Shown here one piece after another: positions 9,026 to 17,180 of a DNA stretch of 41,890 nt. Location of the stretch: assembly GCF_001580535.1 (NCBI RefSeq), contig NZ_LHZA01000134.1:1-41890 (forward strand), given 5' to 3'. A program made the translations under genes and the position numbers. This DNA comes from Acetobacter cerevisiae (GTDB lineage: Bacteria; Pseudomonadota; Alphaproteobacteria; Acetobacterales; Acetobacteraceae). The notes beneath the pieces were generated by a model. It was not told where the DNA came from, made no database searches, and saw only the letters and a list, made by a program, of their open reading frames with translations. The first letter of the stretch is position 1. Every line of letters begins with the position of its first letter.

Positions 9026-9427
9026 TTAGAGAAAACGCCCCGGCTCACCACGGCCCAGCACTTCAATTTTATACCCGTCCGGATCAGTCAGGAAAAAGAA
9101 GGTGCCGATAATGCGGTTATCGGTTTCCAGCGTCTTGATGGGCGTGGGCGAGAAGCCTGCCGCATCCAGACGGGCATGCTCGGAGGCCAGATCCTCAACA
9201 GAAACAGCCAGATGGCCGTATCCATCCCCCAGCGCATAAGGCTCGGTGCGGCCGTGATTGATGGTCAGTTCCAGCTCAAACGTCTGCTCGTCATTGGCCA
9301 GATAGATCAGCGTGAAGCTGTCAAACACCAGCCGATCGACCGGCCTGAGGCCAAAAGCAGTCTCGTAAAATGCCAGCGAACGTTCTTCATCAAGAACACG
9401 CAGCATGGAATGGATCACTTTTGCCAC
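9026..9427 (-). CDS. gloA: Lactoylglutathione lyase (glyoxalase I)
   Basis: This 133-residue VOC-fold metalloenzyme converts the methylglyoxal-glutathione hemithioacetal to S-lactoylglutathione. The family N-terminus KVIHSMLRVLDEERSLAFY and the C-terminus FFFLTDPDGYKIEVLGRGE are clear. Likely metal ligands are the His of VIHSM, a Glu in FELELTINHG, the His of GYGHLAV and the Glu of YKIEV. A GTG at 9427 is preferred over the ATG at 9475: it has AGGGGG about 8 bases upstream and gives the standard start. Acetic acid bacteria carry high sugar fluxes, so methylglyoxal defence makes sense, but that is inference. Confidence 0.9.
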   Translation of the reverse strand: MAKVIHSMLRVLDEERSLAFYETAFGLRPVDRLVFDSFTLIYLANDEQTFELELTINHGRTEPYALGDGYGHLAVSVEDLASEHARLDAAGFSPTPIKTLETDNRIIGTFFFLTDPDGYKIEVLGRGEPGRFL

Positions 9428-9590
9428 AAGACAGTCCCCCTGACACTCAGCTTCATCAAAATTTGCAGTGCTCATAACGCGGAAGCCGGTCCTGCTGAAA
9501 TTATTTTTTAAAAAAATAGTCTTTACGCAAGGCTCGGCAAAATGGTTTCAAACAATAAATGAACCTGCTCCGGGGATAATATTTAAAGAA

Positions 9591-11549
9591 ATGACCACCT
9601 TTTCTCTTCTGCCTGCGCCGGCATCTCGCCAGATGCGGACATGGCTTTGTGTTGGCACTATTCTGGCGACAGGGCTGCTCAGCATGCAGCTTTCCGGCAC
9701 GGCCTACGCAGCAGAAGATGAAACGGCCTCTCTCGAAGCGCTGGAACACCAGATGGCGCAAATTCAGGAGCAGCAGAAAGCCCTCCAGAAAGCGCTGATG
9801 GGCATGCAAAAGCAGATTGCCGCCCACCGGGCCGCGCTGACGCATGGTGGAGGCAGTTCCGCCACACAATCCGCAGTCAGTGGCAGCAGCCACCACACGC
9901 TGACAACAGCGCGGAACACGACCACGGGCAGCGGCAGCGGCACGGGCCATAAAGGCTGGTCTCCGGAAACCGGGTCTGAAGACGTGGGCATTGAATCTGC
10001 CGGCACGACCGCAACCGCCATGAACACACCGCACACCACTGGCCGCCATGTCACAGGGCCAGATGCGCAGCCTGTATTCTCGGGGCAGGATGATCACCCG
10101 GACGTGGAAGCTGTGATTGGCCACCGCGCGGAAGATATGATTTCCCGCATTGCCGAAAACAGCGTCGGCCCGCATGCGCGTGAAACAGCGGGCGGACAGG
10201 CCGCCGGTGCGCTGGGTGACCACGGCGTGTTCCATATGGGGCCGGTCACCCTCATTCTGGGTGGTTTTCTGGATGCTGCCGCCGTGGTGGAAAACCGGCA
10301 TATCGCGTCCGGTACCTTCAATTACTGGCAGGCGATGCCGTATCCCAACGAGTCCCGCTACCACACCAATAATTTTGAAGGCAGCGCGCGCTACAGTCGT
10401 ATCTCGCTCATGGCGCGTGGGAATGTGGATACGCACTCCACCATTTCCGGCTTTTTTGAAATGGACTTTGGGGCCGGTGCCGCCACGACCGATGCGTATG
10501 AAAGCAACAGCTATGCCTTCCGCATGCGGCAGGCCTATCTGGCGTATGATAATAGTGACCTGAACTTCCACTTCCTCGCTGGTCAGGCATGGAGCATGCT
10601 CACGCCGGGCCGTATCGGTATTATTCCGCGTCAGGAAAGTTTGCCGGAAACCGTCGAGTCTTCCATGCTGGCAGGCCAGACATGGGCGCGGCAGTTGCAG
10701 TTCCGGTTTGTGAAGGATTTCCTCCAGCACCGTCTGTGGCTGGGGCTTTCCATCGAAAACTCCGCCACCTTGTATGACACCACTGGCTTTACCAGTTCCG
10801 ACGGCACCGTCACGCTGCCCAATGGCAAAACCGCCACCGTCAGCAGCAACGGCACGGGCCTGACCAATGATGCCCCCTTTTCCAACGAGATTGCGCCGGA
10901 TGTCATCGGCAAGGTGGCGTGGGACCCGCACTGGGGCCATTACGAGGCCGTGGGCATCCTGCATTTCCCGCATGACCGCGTGGCCTCCCTCGGGCAGGGC
11001 CACAACAATACCGCCATTGCGGGCGGCGGCGGTGGCTCCATGGTGCTGCCGGTTCTGCCGCATAAGGTGGAAGTCCGTCTGGCCGGGCTGGCTGGCGTTG
11101 GCATAGGCCGCTACGGCTCCGTGCTGCTGCCTGATGCCACACTGAAAGCCGATGGCGATGTTGCCCCCATCCCCTCCATTCAGGCCACGGGCGGCGTGAT
11201 TGCCCACCCCACGCCGCGTGTGGATGTGTATGGCTTCTTTGGCTATCAGGAAGCCGGACGCCGCTATTCCAACTATGGCGGCGGGGCGTACGGCTACGGA
11301 AACCCCAATTATTCCAACCTCGGGTGTGAGACCGAATTGTCCACTCTGGGCTGCACGGCCAACACCCGCAGCGTGATGGAAGCGACCGTTGGTGCATGGT
11401 ATCGCTTCTTCAAAGGACACTACGGAACGGTGGAAGCCGGAGCCCAGCTAGCCTACTCCCGCCGGGACGCCTGGAAGGGTCAGGGCGGTGGTCCGGATAC
11501 AAGCATGAGTCAGATATTTCTGGACTTCCGTTACCTGCCGTTCCAGTAA
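9591..11549 (+). CDS. Porin-like outer-membrane beta-barrel protein with coiled coil
   Basis: This is a 652-residue secreted protein. A signal peptide ends near GTAYA (residue 40). It is followed by a coiled coil (about 46-80, LEALEHQMAQIQEQQKALQK), a low-complexity Gly/Ser/Thr/His linker (about 82-210), and a barrel region from VTLILGGFLDAAAV onward with alternating aromatic strands. The conserved-looking segment RQAYLAYDNSDLNFHFLAGQAW and the terminal strand SQIFLDFRYLPFQ fit an outer-membrane barrel. The overall plan recalls trimeric DcaP-like or carbohydrate porins, where the coiled coil trimerises in the periplasm. The ATG at 9591 lacks a strong ribosome site, and longer in-frame starts lie upstream. 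The substrate is unknown. Confidence 0.75.
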   Translation: MTTFSLLPAPASRQMRTWLCVGTILATGLLSMQLSGTAYAAEDETASLEALEHQMAQIQEQQKALQKALMGMQKQIAAHRAALTHGGGSSATQSAVSGSSHHTLTTARNTTTGSGSGTGHKGWSPETGSEDVGIESAGTTATAMNTPHTTGRHVTGPDAQPVFSGQDDHPDVEAVIGHRAEDMISRIAENSVGPHARETAGGQAAGALGDHGVFHMGPVTLILGGFLDAAAVVENRHIASGTFNYWQAMPYPNESRYHTNNFEGSARYSRISLMARGNVDTHSTISGFFEMDFGAGAATTDAYESNSYAFRMRQAYLAYDNSDLNFHFLAGQAWSMLTPGRIGIIPRQESLPETVESSMLAGQTWARQLQFRFVKDFLQHRLWLGLSIENSATLYDTTGFTSSDGTVTLPNGKTATVSSNGTGLTNDAPFSNEIAPDVIGKVAWDPHWGHYEAVGILHFPHDRVASLGQGHNNTAIAGGGGGSMVLPVLPHKVEVRLAGLAGVGIGRYGSVLLPDATLKADGDVAPIPSIQATGGVIAHPTPRVDVYGFFGYQEAGRRYSNYGGGAYGYGNPNYSNLGCETELSTLGCTANTRSVMEATVGAWYRFFKGHYGTVEAGAQLAYSRRDAWKGQGGGPDTSMSQIFLDFRYLPFQ

Positions 11550-11591
11550 CACATCACGCTTACCGATAAGCGCTTAGGGCAAAAGTTCTCC

Positions 11592-11642
11592 GGCCAGGCC
11601 TCTGGCCATTCATGCGGGGAACCTTTATCCCCCCATACATCT
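11592..11642 (+). other. Two hairpins between porin and helicase genes
   Basis: GGCCAG/CTGGCC with a GCCT loop (11592-11607) is followed by GGGGA/TCCCC (about 11616-11632). No U-run follows either, so they are not standard terminators. They lie in the possible leader of the helicase gene. Confidence 0.35.
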
Positions 11643-11664
11643 TGTTGCCTGGACCTAAAGTAGA

Positions 11665-13434
11665 ATGCCTTTTCAGAATGCCCCCGCCTCTCTTGCGAGC
11701 GCTCTTGCCGCTCGCGGGTACGAATCCGCAACTCCAGTTCAGGCTGCCGTTCTGGCACCTGACGCCGAAGGTCGGGACCTTCTTGTTTCAGCCCGCACTG
11801 GCTCCGGTAAAACCGTGGCCTTTGGTCTGGCTATGGCGAACACCCTGCTGGATGACAACGGCCGCTGCCCCCCGCCGGGCGCGCCGCTGGCTCTGGTGAT
11901 TGCCCCTACGCGTGAACTCGCCCTGCAGGTGCGTAATGAGCTGGAATGGCTCTATGCCTCCAGCGGTGCACGCATCGTCTCCTGCGTTGGTGGTATGGAG
12001 CCCCGCGTGGAAGCCCGCGCCCTGAACGCTGGCTGCCACATTGTGGTCGGCACGCCGGGCCGCCTGTGTGACCATCTCTCCCGTGGCCAGCTCAAGCTGT
12101 CCAGCCTCCGTGCCGTGGTGCTGGATGAAGCAGATGAAATGCTTGATCTCGGCTTCCGTGATGAGCTGGAAACCCTGCTGAAAGCTGCCCCGCCGGAACG
12201 CCGCACCCTGCTGTTCTCCGCCACCATTGCGCGGGACATTGCCAATCTGGCCCGCCGTTATCAGACGGACGCCCTGCGCATTGATACGCAGAGCGGCAGC
12301 GCACCGCACACGGACATTACCTACCGCGCGGTGCTGACGGACCAGTCCGACATGGCGAACACCATCGTCAACGTGCTGCGCCAGATGGAGTCTCCCTCCG
12401 CCATTGTGTTCTGCCACACGCGTGAAGCTGTGCGGCAGTTGCAGGGAATCCTGACGCAGCGTGGCTTCTCCTCCGTCGCCATCTCCGGTGACCTCGGGCA
12501 GAACGAACGTAGCCGCGCCATTGAAAGCCTGCGTCATGGTCAGGCACGCGTCTGCGTGGCGACCGACGTGGCCGCCCGTGGCATTGATATTCCGGACCTC
12601 GGTCTGGTGATCCACGCAAGCCTGCCGTCCAACCCTGCAACCCTGCTGCACCGTTCAGGCCGCACCGGGCGCGCCGGGCGCAAAGGTACCTGCGTGCTGC
12701 TGGTTCCGCCCTCACGCAGAAGGCTGGCTGAACGCCTGCTGGAAGGCGCGAAGGTTACGGCAGAATGGGGTGGCGCACCGACGCCGGAAGATATTGCCCG
12801 CGCTGATGCCGAACGCCTGCTGTCTGCACCGCAGCTCTCCATTGCTGTGCCGGAAGCCGGTGGCATGCATGACCTGATCACCAAGCTGACGGAAGCCCAT
12901 TCGGCTGATCAGCTTGCGGCTGCTCTGATTGCCATGTGGCGCGCCAACCTGCCGGAACCCTCCAGCGTACGCGTTATTTCTCCGGGCTCTGTCAAAAAAG
13001 CACCGCGTGAACGCACCCGCCGGGATGACGAAGAGGGTGACCACCGTGGCCCGCGTGAGCCGGGTTCATGGTTCCGCCTGTCTGTTGGCCGTGAAGATCG
13101 CGCTGACCCGAAATGGCTGGTGCCGATGCTCTGCCGTCTGGGCGGTATCCGCAAGCAGGATATCGGGGCGATCCGTATTCAGCCGGACCACACGCTGGTG
13201 GAAATTGCACAGGATAAAGCCGAGCGCTTCCAGTCTTGCGCTGCTGGCGCCGATGCTGATGAAATCACGGTTGAGCCCTCCGCTCCGCCGCGTGGTGGTG
13301 CCAGCCGTGATGGTGGCCGTCCGCCGCGTTCCGGTGGCCCGGGTGGTGCCCCCGGTGGCCGCCCGCCCCGTAAAGGTGGCGGCGGTGGCTTTAGCAAAAG
13401 CGGCCCGTCCAGCCGGAAACGCAAAGCCTTCTGA
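11665..13434 (+). CDS. DEAD-box RNA helicase with DbpA-type RNA-binding domain
   Basis: This 589-residue ATP-dependent RNA helicase probably acts in ribosome assembly or cold response. In order: a Q-motif-like ATPVQ (22-26), motif I ARTGSGKT (43-50), PTRELA (81-86), motif II DEAD (154-157), SAT (185-187), DVAARGID (301-308) and motif VI HRSGRTGRAG (329-338). A DbpA/CsdA-like RNA-binding fold (about 467-538, from SWFRLSVGREDRADPKWLV) follows, then a Gly/Arg/Pro-rich tail that ends in basic residues. The layout is that of CsdA (DeaD). A strong terminator follows at 13450. Confidence 0.93.
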   Translation: MPFQNAPASLASALAARGYESATPVQAAVLAPDAEGRDLLVSARTGSGKTVAFGLAMANTLLDDNGRCPPPGAPLALVIAPTRELALQVRNELEWLYASSGARIVSCVGGMEPRVEARALNAGCHIVVGTPGRLCDHLSRGQLKLSSLRAVVLDEADEMLDLGFRDELETLLKAAPPERRTLLFSATIARDIANLARRYQTDALRIDTQSGSAPHTDITYRAVLTDQSDMANTIVNVLRQMESPSAIVFCHTREAVRQLQGILTQRGFSSVAISGDLGQNERSRAIESLRHGQARVCVATDVAARGIDIPDLGLVIHASLPSNPATLLHRSGRTGRAGRKGTCVLLVPPSRRRLAERLLEGAKVTAEWGGAPTPEDIARADAERLLSAPQLSIAVPEAGGMHDLITKLTEAHSADQLAAALIAMWRANLPEPSSVRVISPGSVKKAPRERTRRDDEEGDHRGPREPGSWFRLSVGREDRADPKWLVPMLCRLGGIRKQDIGAIRIQPDHTLVEIAQDKAERFQSCAAGADADEITVEPSAPPRGGASRDGGRPPRSGGPGGAPGGRPPRKGGGGGFSKSGPSSRKRKAF

Positions 13435-13449
13435 TCTGCATCAGATGCA

Positions 13450-13484
13450 AAAAAGGCCCCTCCCGAAAGGAAGGGGCCTTTTTC
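13450..13484. terminator. Bidirectional intrinsic terminator
   Basis: AAAAAGGCCCCT pairs with AGGGGCCTTTTT around a short loop. A and T runs flank both sides, so it can end the helicase gene (+) and the repeat-protein gene (-), which converge here. Confidence 0.9.
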
Positions 13485-13504
13485 TTGCTTAAACGCTCAG
13501 CGCC

Positions 13505-14179
13505 TTACAGCTTGGGCAGAGAGGTTGCATCTTTCCAGTCGGAATTGATGCGGTCTTTCTGGCTCTTCCAGGCATTTTTCGCATTCTGCCCGGCATTGTT
13601 CCATTTGTTCTGCGCGTTTTTGCCGGCATTGGTCACGCTGTCACGCTGAGCTTCCCATTTTTTGCGGGTTTCCTCGCTTGCGTTGTTCCACTTGTCCTTC
13701 GCGTTCTGTTCCGCGTTGGTCACCTTGTCACGCTGCGCTTCCCATTTTTTGCGGGTCTCTTCGTTCGCGTTGTTCCACTTGTCCTTCGCGCTCTGCTCCG
13801 CGTTGGTCACCTTATTGCCCTGAGCTTCCCACTTTTTGCGGGTTTCTTCGCTTGCGTTGTTCCACTTGTCCTTCGCGTTCTGTTCCGCGCTGGTCACTTT
13901 ATTACGCTGCGCTTCCCACTTCTGGCGGGTGGCATCACTGGCATTATTCCAACGCGTCTTCGCCTGATCCTGTGCGGACTGGCGGGCATTTTTCAGGTTG
14001 GATGAAAATTGGTTGGTATCAGTCTTGACGGCATTCCGCGTATTCTCCACTCCCTGCTGCACCTGCTGCTGTGCGCAGGAGGTAAGGGAGAGGCAAGGAT
14101 CGGCGTAGGCGGCTGTGGCTGAAACCAGAGCCGTTGCAAGCGGCAACCCCATAATGGCGATTTTCCGAATGAACTGCAT
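13505..14179 (-). CDS. Secreted protein of 29-residue Trp/Lys/Glu tandem repeats
   Basis: This 224-residue protein has no function I recognise. A signal peptide (IMGLPLATALVSATAAYA) ends near residue 26. A short region with two cysteines (DPCLSLTSC) follows, then a helical region. Four full 29-residue repeats lie at 77-192, each starting WNNAS and running EETRKKWEAQ then KVTNAEQNAKDK, with a partial fifth copy at 193-214. The repeats are very hydrophilic, near-neutral in net charge and strongly helix-forming, with two Trp per unit at spacing 11 and 18, recalling LEA-like, apolipoprotein-like or periplasmic spacer helices. The ATG at 14179 (AAGGAA upstream) is preferred over one five codons earlier. 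It stands alone between a terminator and a divergent carboxypeptidase. Confidence 0.85.
   Translation of the reverse strand: MQFIRKIAIMGLPLATALVSATAAYADPCLSLTSCAQQQVQQGVENTRNAVKTDTNQFSSNLKNARQSAQDQAKTRWNNASDATRQKWEAQRNKVTSAEQNAKDKWNNASEETRKKWEAQGNKVTNAEQSAKDKWNNANEETRKKWEAQRDKVTNAEQNAKDKWNNASEETRKKWEAQRDSVTNAGKNAQNKWNNAGQNAKNAWKSQKDRINSDWKDATSLPKL
13604..13951 (-). repeat. Four in-frame 87-bp coding tandem repeats
   Basis: Four contiguous 87-base units encode the 29-residue repeats. Units 2-4 are most alike at the DNA level, for example repeated GCGTTGTTCCACTTGTCCTT on the plus strand, so recent unequal crossing-over is likely and copy number may vary between strains. Confidence 0.93.
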
Positions 14180-14330
14180 AAATATTCCTTCCATAGTTCC
14201 TGAGCATCCTCAGGAAGGCAGGCATGGTTTAGACAGAACATTTTGTCAAAAAATGGCCCATTCCGCCTCGGCAGGGCAGAGTTGCTCTCATGCCTTCATA
14301 TCTTTTTCTGTGTTTGGAGAATAAACCCTG

Positions 14331-15893
14331 ATGATCAAGCCTTCTTTACTCTGCAAACACATACGCAGACCTCAAAAACGGGCCAGCCTTGCTTTGGCCA
14401 CGGCGCTTTGCCTGTCTGCGGCCCCGGTCTACGCCGCCCCTGCCGCGCCGCCAGCCGCACCACATGCCGATGCCCCCAAAACGGCCCCTAAAGAATTCAC
14501 CAATGCTGCCGCGCTGCTGCCGGATGATGCCATAACCCATCACACGGACACGTTTGCCGGCCACAAGATCAGCTACACCGCCCACACCGGCACGCTTATG
14601 CTGCGGGATGATGCTGGCAAACCCACGGCCCGCATTTTTTACGTCGCCTATACGCAGGATGGCGCGGACCCGGCAAAACGCCCGGTCTCCTTCTTCTTCA
14701 ATGGCGGTCCCGGTGGTGCTACGGCGTATCTGCATCTGGGTGCCGCGGGCCCCACGGCGCTGACCTTCCCGGCAGGCAACCCGACCGATGGCGCCAATGC
14801 CCGTCTGGCGATTAACCCCGATAGCTGGCTGCCCGACACCGACATGGTGTTTATTGATGCCCCCGGCACCGGCTGGTCCACGCCGACCGACCCAAAAACA
14901 GCCGACAAAACCTTTTATGGCGTCAAGCAGGATGCCAAAGCTTTTGCCAAGACCATTCAGCTCTGGGCCAACACCAATGGCCGACTGACCTCTCCGCGTT
15001 ATCTGGTTGGAGAAAGCTATGGCGGCATTCGCTCCATTGAGGTAGCTGAGGCGCTGGCACAGCAGCAGAATCTGATGGTGAACGGCATCATCATGATCTC
15101 GCCCGCGCTGGACATGGGGCTTCTGGATACCAGCAACAGCATTCTGGCCTCTGCCCTCACGCTGCCGTCTTTTGAGGCCGCCAAACTGGCCATGCAGCAT
15201 AAGCTCGCGCCGGAAACGGCAGCACATCAGTTAGATGAGGCCTATCACTACGCGCTTGGCCCGTATCTCTCCACGCTGGCCAACACCCCGCCAACGGGTG
15301 ATGCCGCGCGTGATTTTTATGAAGACGTCGCCAAGCACACCGGCCTGCCGGAAGAGGTCATCACCAAGGAACGCGGCCAGCCGCAGCCCATGGCGCATGA
15401 TATCCGCAGCCGGGATGGACGCCTTTACACGCTGTATGACGCAACCGTCTCCATTGCGGACCCCTTCCCCGAAGGTGTAGATAATGGTGACAGCCCGGAC
15501 CCGACCCTCTCCGGTTTTGGCCGTGCCTATGGCAGCGCGTTTGAACAGTATGCCAGCAAGACGCTCAACTATCGGACGGATCTGTCTTACGAACTGCTGA
15601 GCATGAAGGTGAATGCCGCGTGGGACTTCCGGGGCGATGGCGAGCCTATGGCACACCAGATCCCCGTTCTGCGCCGCCTGCTGGCCTTAAACCCGACCCT
15701 GCGCATTTTTATTGCCAACGGCTATTACGATCTGGCCTGCCCGTTTGCCAGTGCGCGCTGGGTGGCGGAGCATATCCCTGTAGGCCGTAACCGCATTGGC
15801 CTGCACACCTATCCCGGCGGCCACATGCTCTACACCCGCCCGGACAGCCGGGCCGCTCTGGCGCGGGATGTGAAAGCGTTTCTGGCACCCTGA
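14331..15893 (+). CDS. Secreted serine carboxypeptidase, peptidase family S10
   Basis: This 520-residue alpha/beta-hydrolase is exported by a signal peptide ending near APVYA (35). The S10 oxyanion region is FFFNGGPGGAT (121-131), with PGTGWSTP (178-185). The catalytic Ser is in GESYGG (S229), the Asp in ANGYYDLACPF (D467) and the His in YPGGHMLY (H498). It should cleave single residues from peptide C-termini in the periplasm or medium, at acidic pH as is typical for S10. Family members are common in acetic acid bacteria and xanthomonads. It has its own promoter region (14180-14330, divergent from the repeat protein) and a strong terminator after it. Confidence 0.93.
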   Translation: MIKPSLLCKHIRRPQKRASLALATALCLSAAPVYAAPAAPPAAPHADAPKTAPKEFTNAAALLPDDAITHHTDTFAGHKISYTAHTGTLMLRDDAGKPTARIFYVAYTQDGADPAKRPVSFFFNGGPGGATAYLHLGAAGPTALTFPAGNPTDGANARLAINPDSWLPDTDMVFIDAPGTGWSTPTDPKTADKTFYGVKQDAKAFAKTIQLWANTNGRLTSPRYLVGESYGGIRSIEVAEALAQQQNLMVNGIIMISPALDMGLLDTSNSILASALTLPSFEAAKLAMQHKLAPETAAHQLDEAYHYALGPYLSTLANTPPTGDAARDFYEDVAKHTGLPEEVITKERGQPQPMAHDIRSRDGRLYTLYDATVSIADPFPEGVDNGDSPDPTLSGFGRAYGSAFEQYASKTLNYRTDLSYELLSMKVNAAWDFRGDGEPMAHQIPVLRRLLALNPTLRIFIANGYYDLACPFASARWVAEHIPVGRNRIGLHTYPGGHMLYTRPDSRAALARDVKAFLAP

Positions 15894-15927
15894 GGCAGCC
15901 GGACCAAACCCGCCAGAACACAAAAAA

Positions 15928-15958
15928 GGCGGGAGAGGTTTCCCTCTCCCGCCCTTTT
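15928..15958. terminator. Intrinsic terminator shared by S10 peptidase and rpsI
   Basis: GGCGGGAGAGG pairs with CCTCTCCCGCC, loop about 4 bases, with A6 on one side and TTTT on the other. It serves the converging genes on both strands. Confidence 0.9.
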
Positions 15959-15991
15959 CTGACGTTGCTGTAAGCGGACGTCCTTGCCGGA

Positions 15992-16477
15992 TCAGCGCTT
16001 GCTGAACTGGAAGGAACGACGTGCTTTGGCGCGGCCGTATTTCTTACGTTCAACCTGACGAGAGTCACGCGTCAGGAAGCCGGCAGCTTTCAGAATGCTG
16101 CGCAGGCCGGGTTCGTAATGCGTCAGCGCGCGGCTGATGCCGTGACGAACAGCGCCAGCCTGACCGGACAGACCACCACCAACGACGGTGCAAACCACGT
16201 CGAACTGGTTGTAGCGGTCAGCCACCAGGAAGGGCTGCGTCAGCAGCATGCGCAGCACAGGGCGAGCGAAATACGTGCCAACGGGACGACCGTTAACCGT
16301 GATGTCGCCTTTACCGGGCTTGATCCACACGCGAGCCACGGCGTCTTTACGACGGCCCGTTGCGTAGGAGCGGCCCTGCGCATCGCGTTTTACTTCATAC
16401 ACAGGGGCTTCCGGAGCCGTGGCAACCACGTCTTTCAGATCAGCCAGCGTGCCTGTACGTTCCTGAGTTTCAGACAT
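15992..16477 (-). CDS. rpsI: Small ribosomal subunit protein uS9
   Basis: This 161-residue protein of the 30S head has a C-terminal tail reaching the P-site tRNA. Seen are [14 protein letters not shown], the glycine-rich [21 protein letters not shown], and the C-terminal [20 protein letters not shown] with FQFSKR, where the final Arg contacts tRNA. An N-terminal extension of about 35 residues, common in alphaproteobacteria, precedes the core. It lies 5 bases after rplM. Confidence 0.97.
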   Translation of the reverse strand: MSETQERTGTLADLKDVVATAPEAPVYEVKRDAQGRSYATGRRKDAVARVWIKPGKGDITVNGRPVGTYFARPVLRMLLTQPFLVADRYNQFDVVCTVVGGGLSGQAGAVRHGISRALTHYEPGLRSILKAAGFLTRDSRQVERKKYGRAKARRSFQFSKR

Positions 16478-16482
16478 GATGC

Positions 16483-16959
16483 TCAGCCTTTCTGCGCGTT
16501 AACGACGTTTTTGCGATTCATAGCCGCAACGTCCAGCTTCTGCGGCTGCTGGCCGTCATGCGGGTGCTCTGCACCAGCGTAGACGTGCAGGCTGCGCATC
16601 TGCTGGCGCTGCAGCGGACCACGGGTGATCATGCGTTCAACAGCCTTCACCACAACATGGTCAGGGTTCTTGCCACCCAGACGCTGTGCAATGGTGCGGG
16701 TCTTGATGCCGCCGGGATAACCCGTGTGGTAGTGGAACAGCTTCTGACCAGCTTTATTGCCCGTCAGCGCCACTTTTTCGGCGTTGATGACAACAACATG
16801 GTCACCACAGTCAACATGCGGGGTGAACTGAGCTTTGTGCTTGCCGCGCAGGCGGTTCGCGATGATGACGGCCAGACGACCCAGAGCGAGGCCTTCGGCA
16901 TCGATCAGGATCCAGTTCTTCGTCACCTCCGCGGGTTTCAGCGAGAGGGTGGTCTTCAT
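16483..16959 (-). CDS. rplM: Large ribosomal subunit protein uL13
   Basis: This 158-residue early-assembly 50S protein shows [42 protein letters not shown] and the C-terminal KVYAG-like segment [16 protein letters not shown]. It is followed 5 bases later by rpsI, the universal pair. A good promoter lies about 40 bases upstream. Confidence 0.97.
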   Translation of the reverse strand: MKTTLSLKPAEVTKNWILIDAEGLALGRLAVIIANRLRGKHKAQFTPHVDCGDHVVVINAEKVALTGNKAGQKLFHYHTGYPGGIKTRTIAQRLGGKNPDHVVVKAVERMITRGPLQRQQMRSLHVYAGAEHPHDGQQPQKLDVAAMNRKNVVNAQKG

Positions 16960-17003
16960 GAGAGTGTGATTCCGTTAAGACTATAAGCTTTGAAGATGGG
17001 CGC

Positions 17004-17032
17004 CTTATGCGTGCGCAAAAGCCCTTCGTCAA
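17004..17032 (-). promoter_or_regulatory. Candidate rplM-rpsI promoter
   Basis: On the minus strand, TTGACG (17032-17027) is followed after 17 bases by CATAAG (17009-17004). This would start RNA near 16997 and leave a leader of about 38 bases before rplM. Confidence 0.6.
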
Positions 17033-17180
17033 GAGCAATCGGCGTTCACCCCCGTAAAATCAACAGTTTTTCACACGGTAACATATTACCGCAACCAGAC
17101 TTGCAGCACCCCCACCCGTGCATTACACGGGGAGATGCGTTGAAGACTTTCTTTGTAAAAACAAGCAGGATTCCTACCTG

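Noticed and set aside
9501-11420. A 639-residue open frame on the minus strand opposite the porin gene
   Set aside because: It mirrors the codon structure of the plus-strand gene, is rich in His/Arg/Gly with no domain, and has no ribosome site. It is an antisense artefact of high GC.
13604-13951. Possible CRISPR-like array
   Set aside because: The 87-base units are contiguous, have no spacers and keep one reading frame; they are coding repeats.
17118-17180. Earlier start for the protein at 17181
   Set aside because: The extra 21 residues come from AT-rich leader and precede a clean basic-plus-helix N-terminus with a ribosome site.
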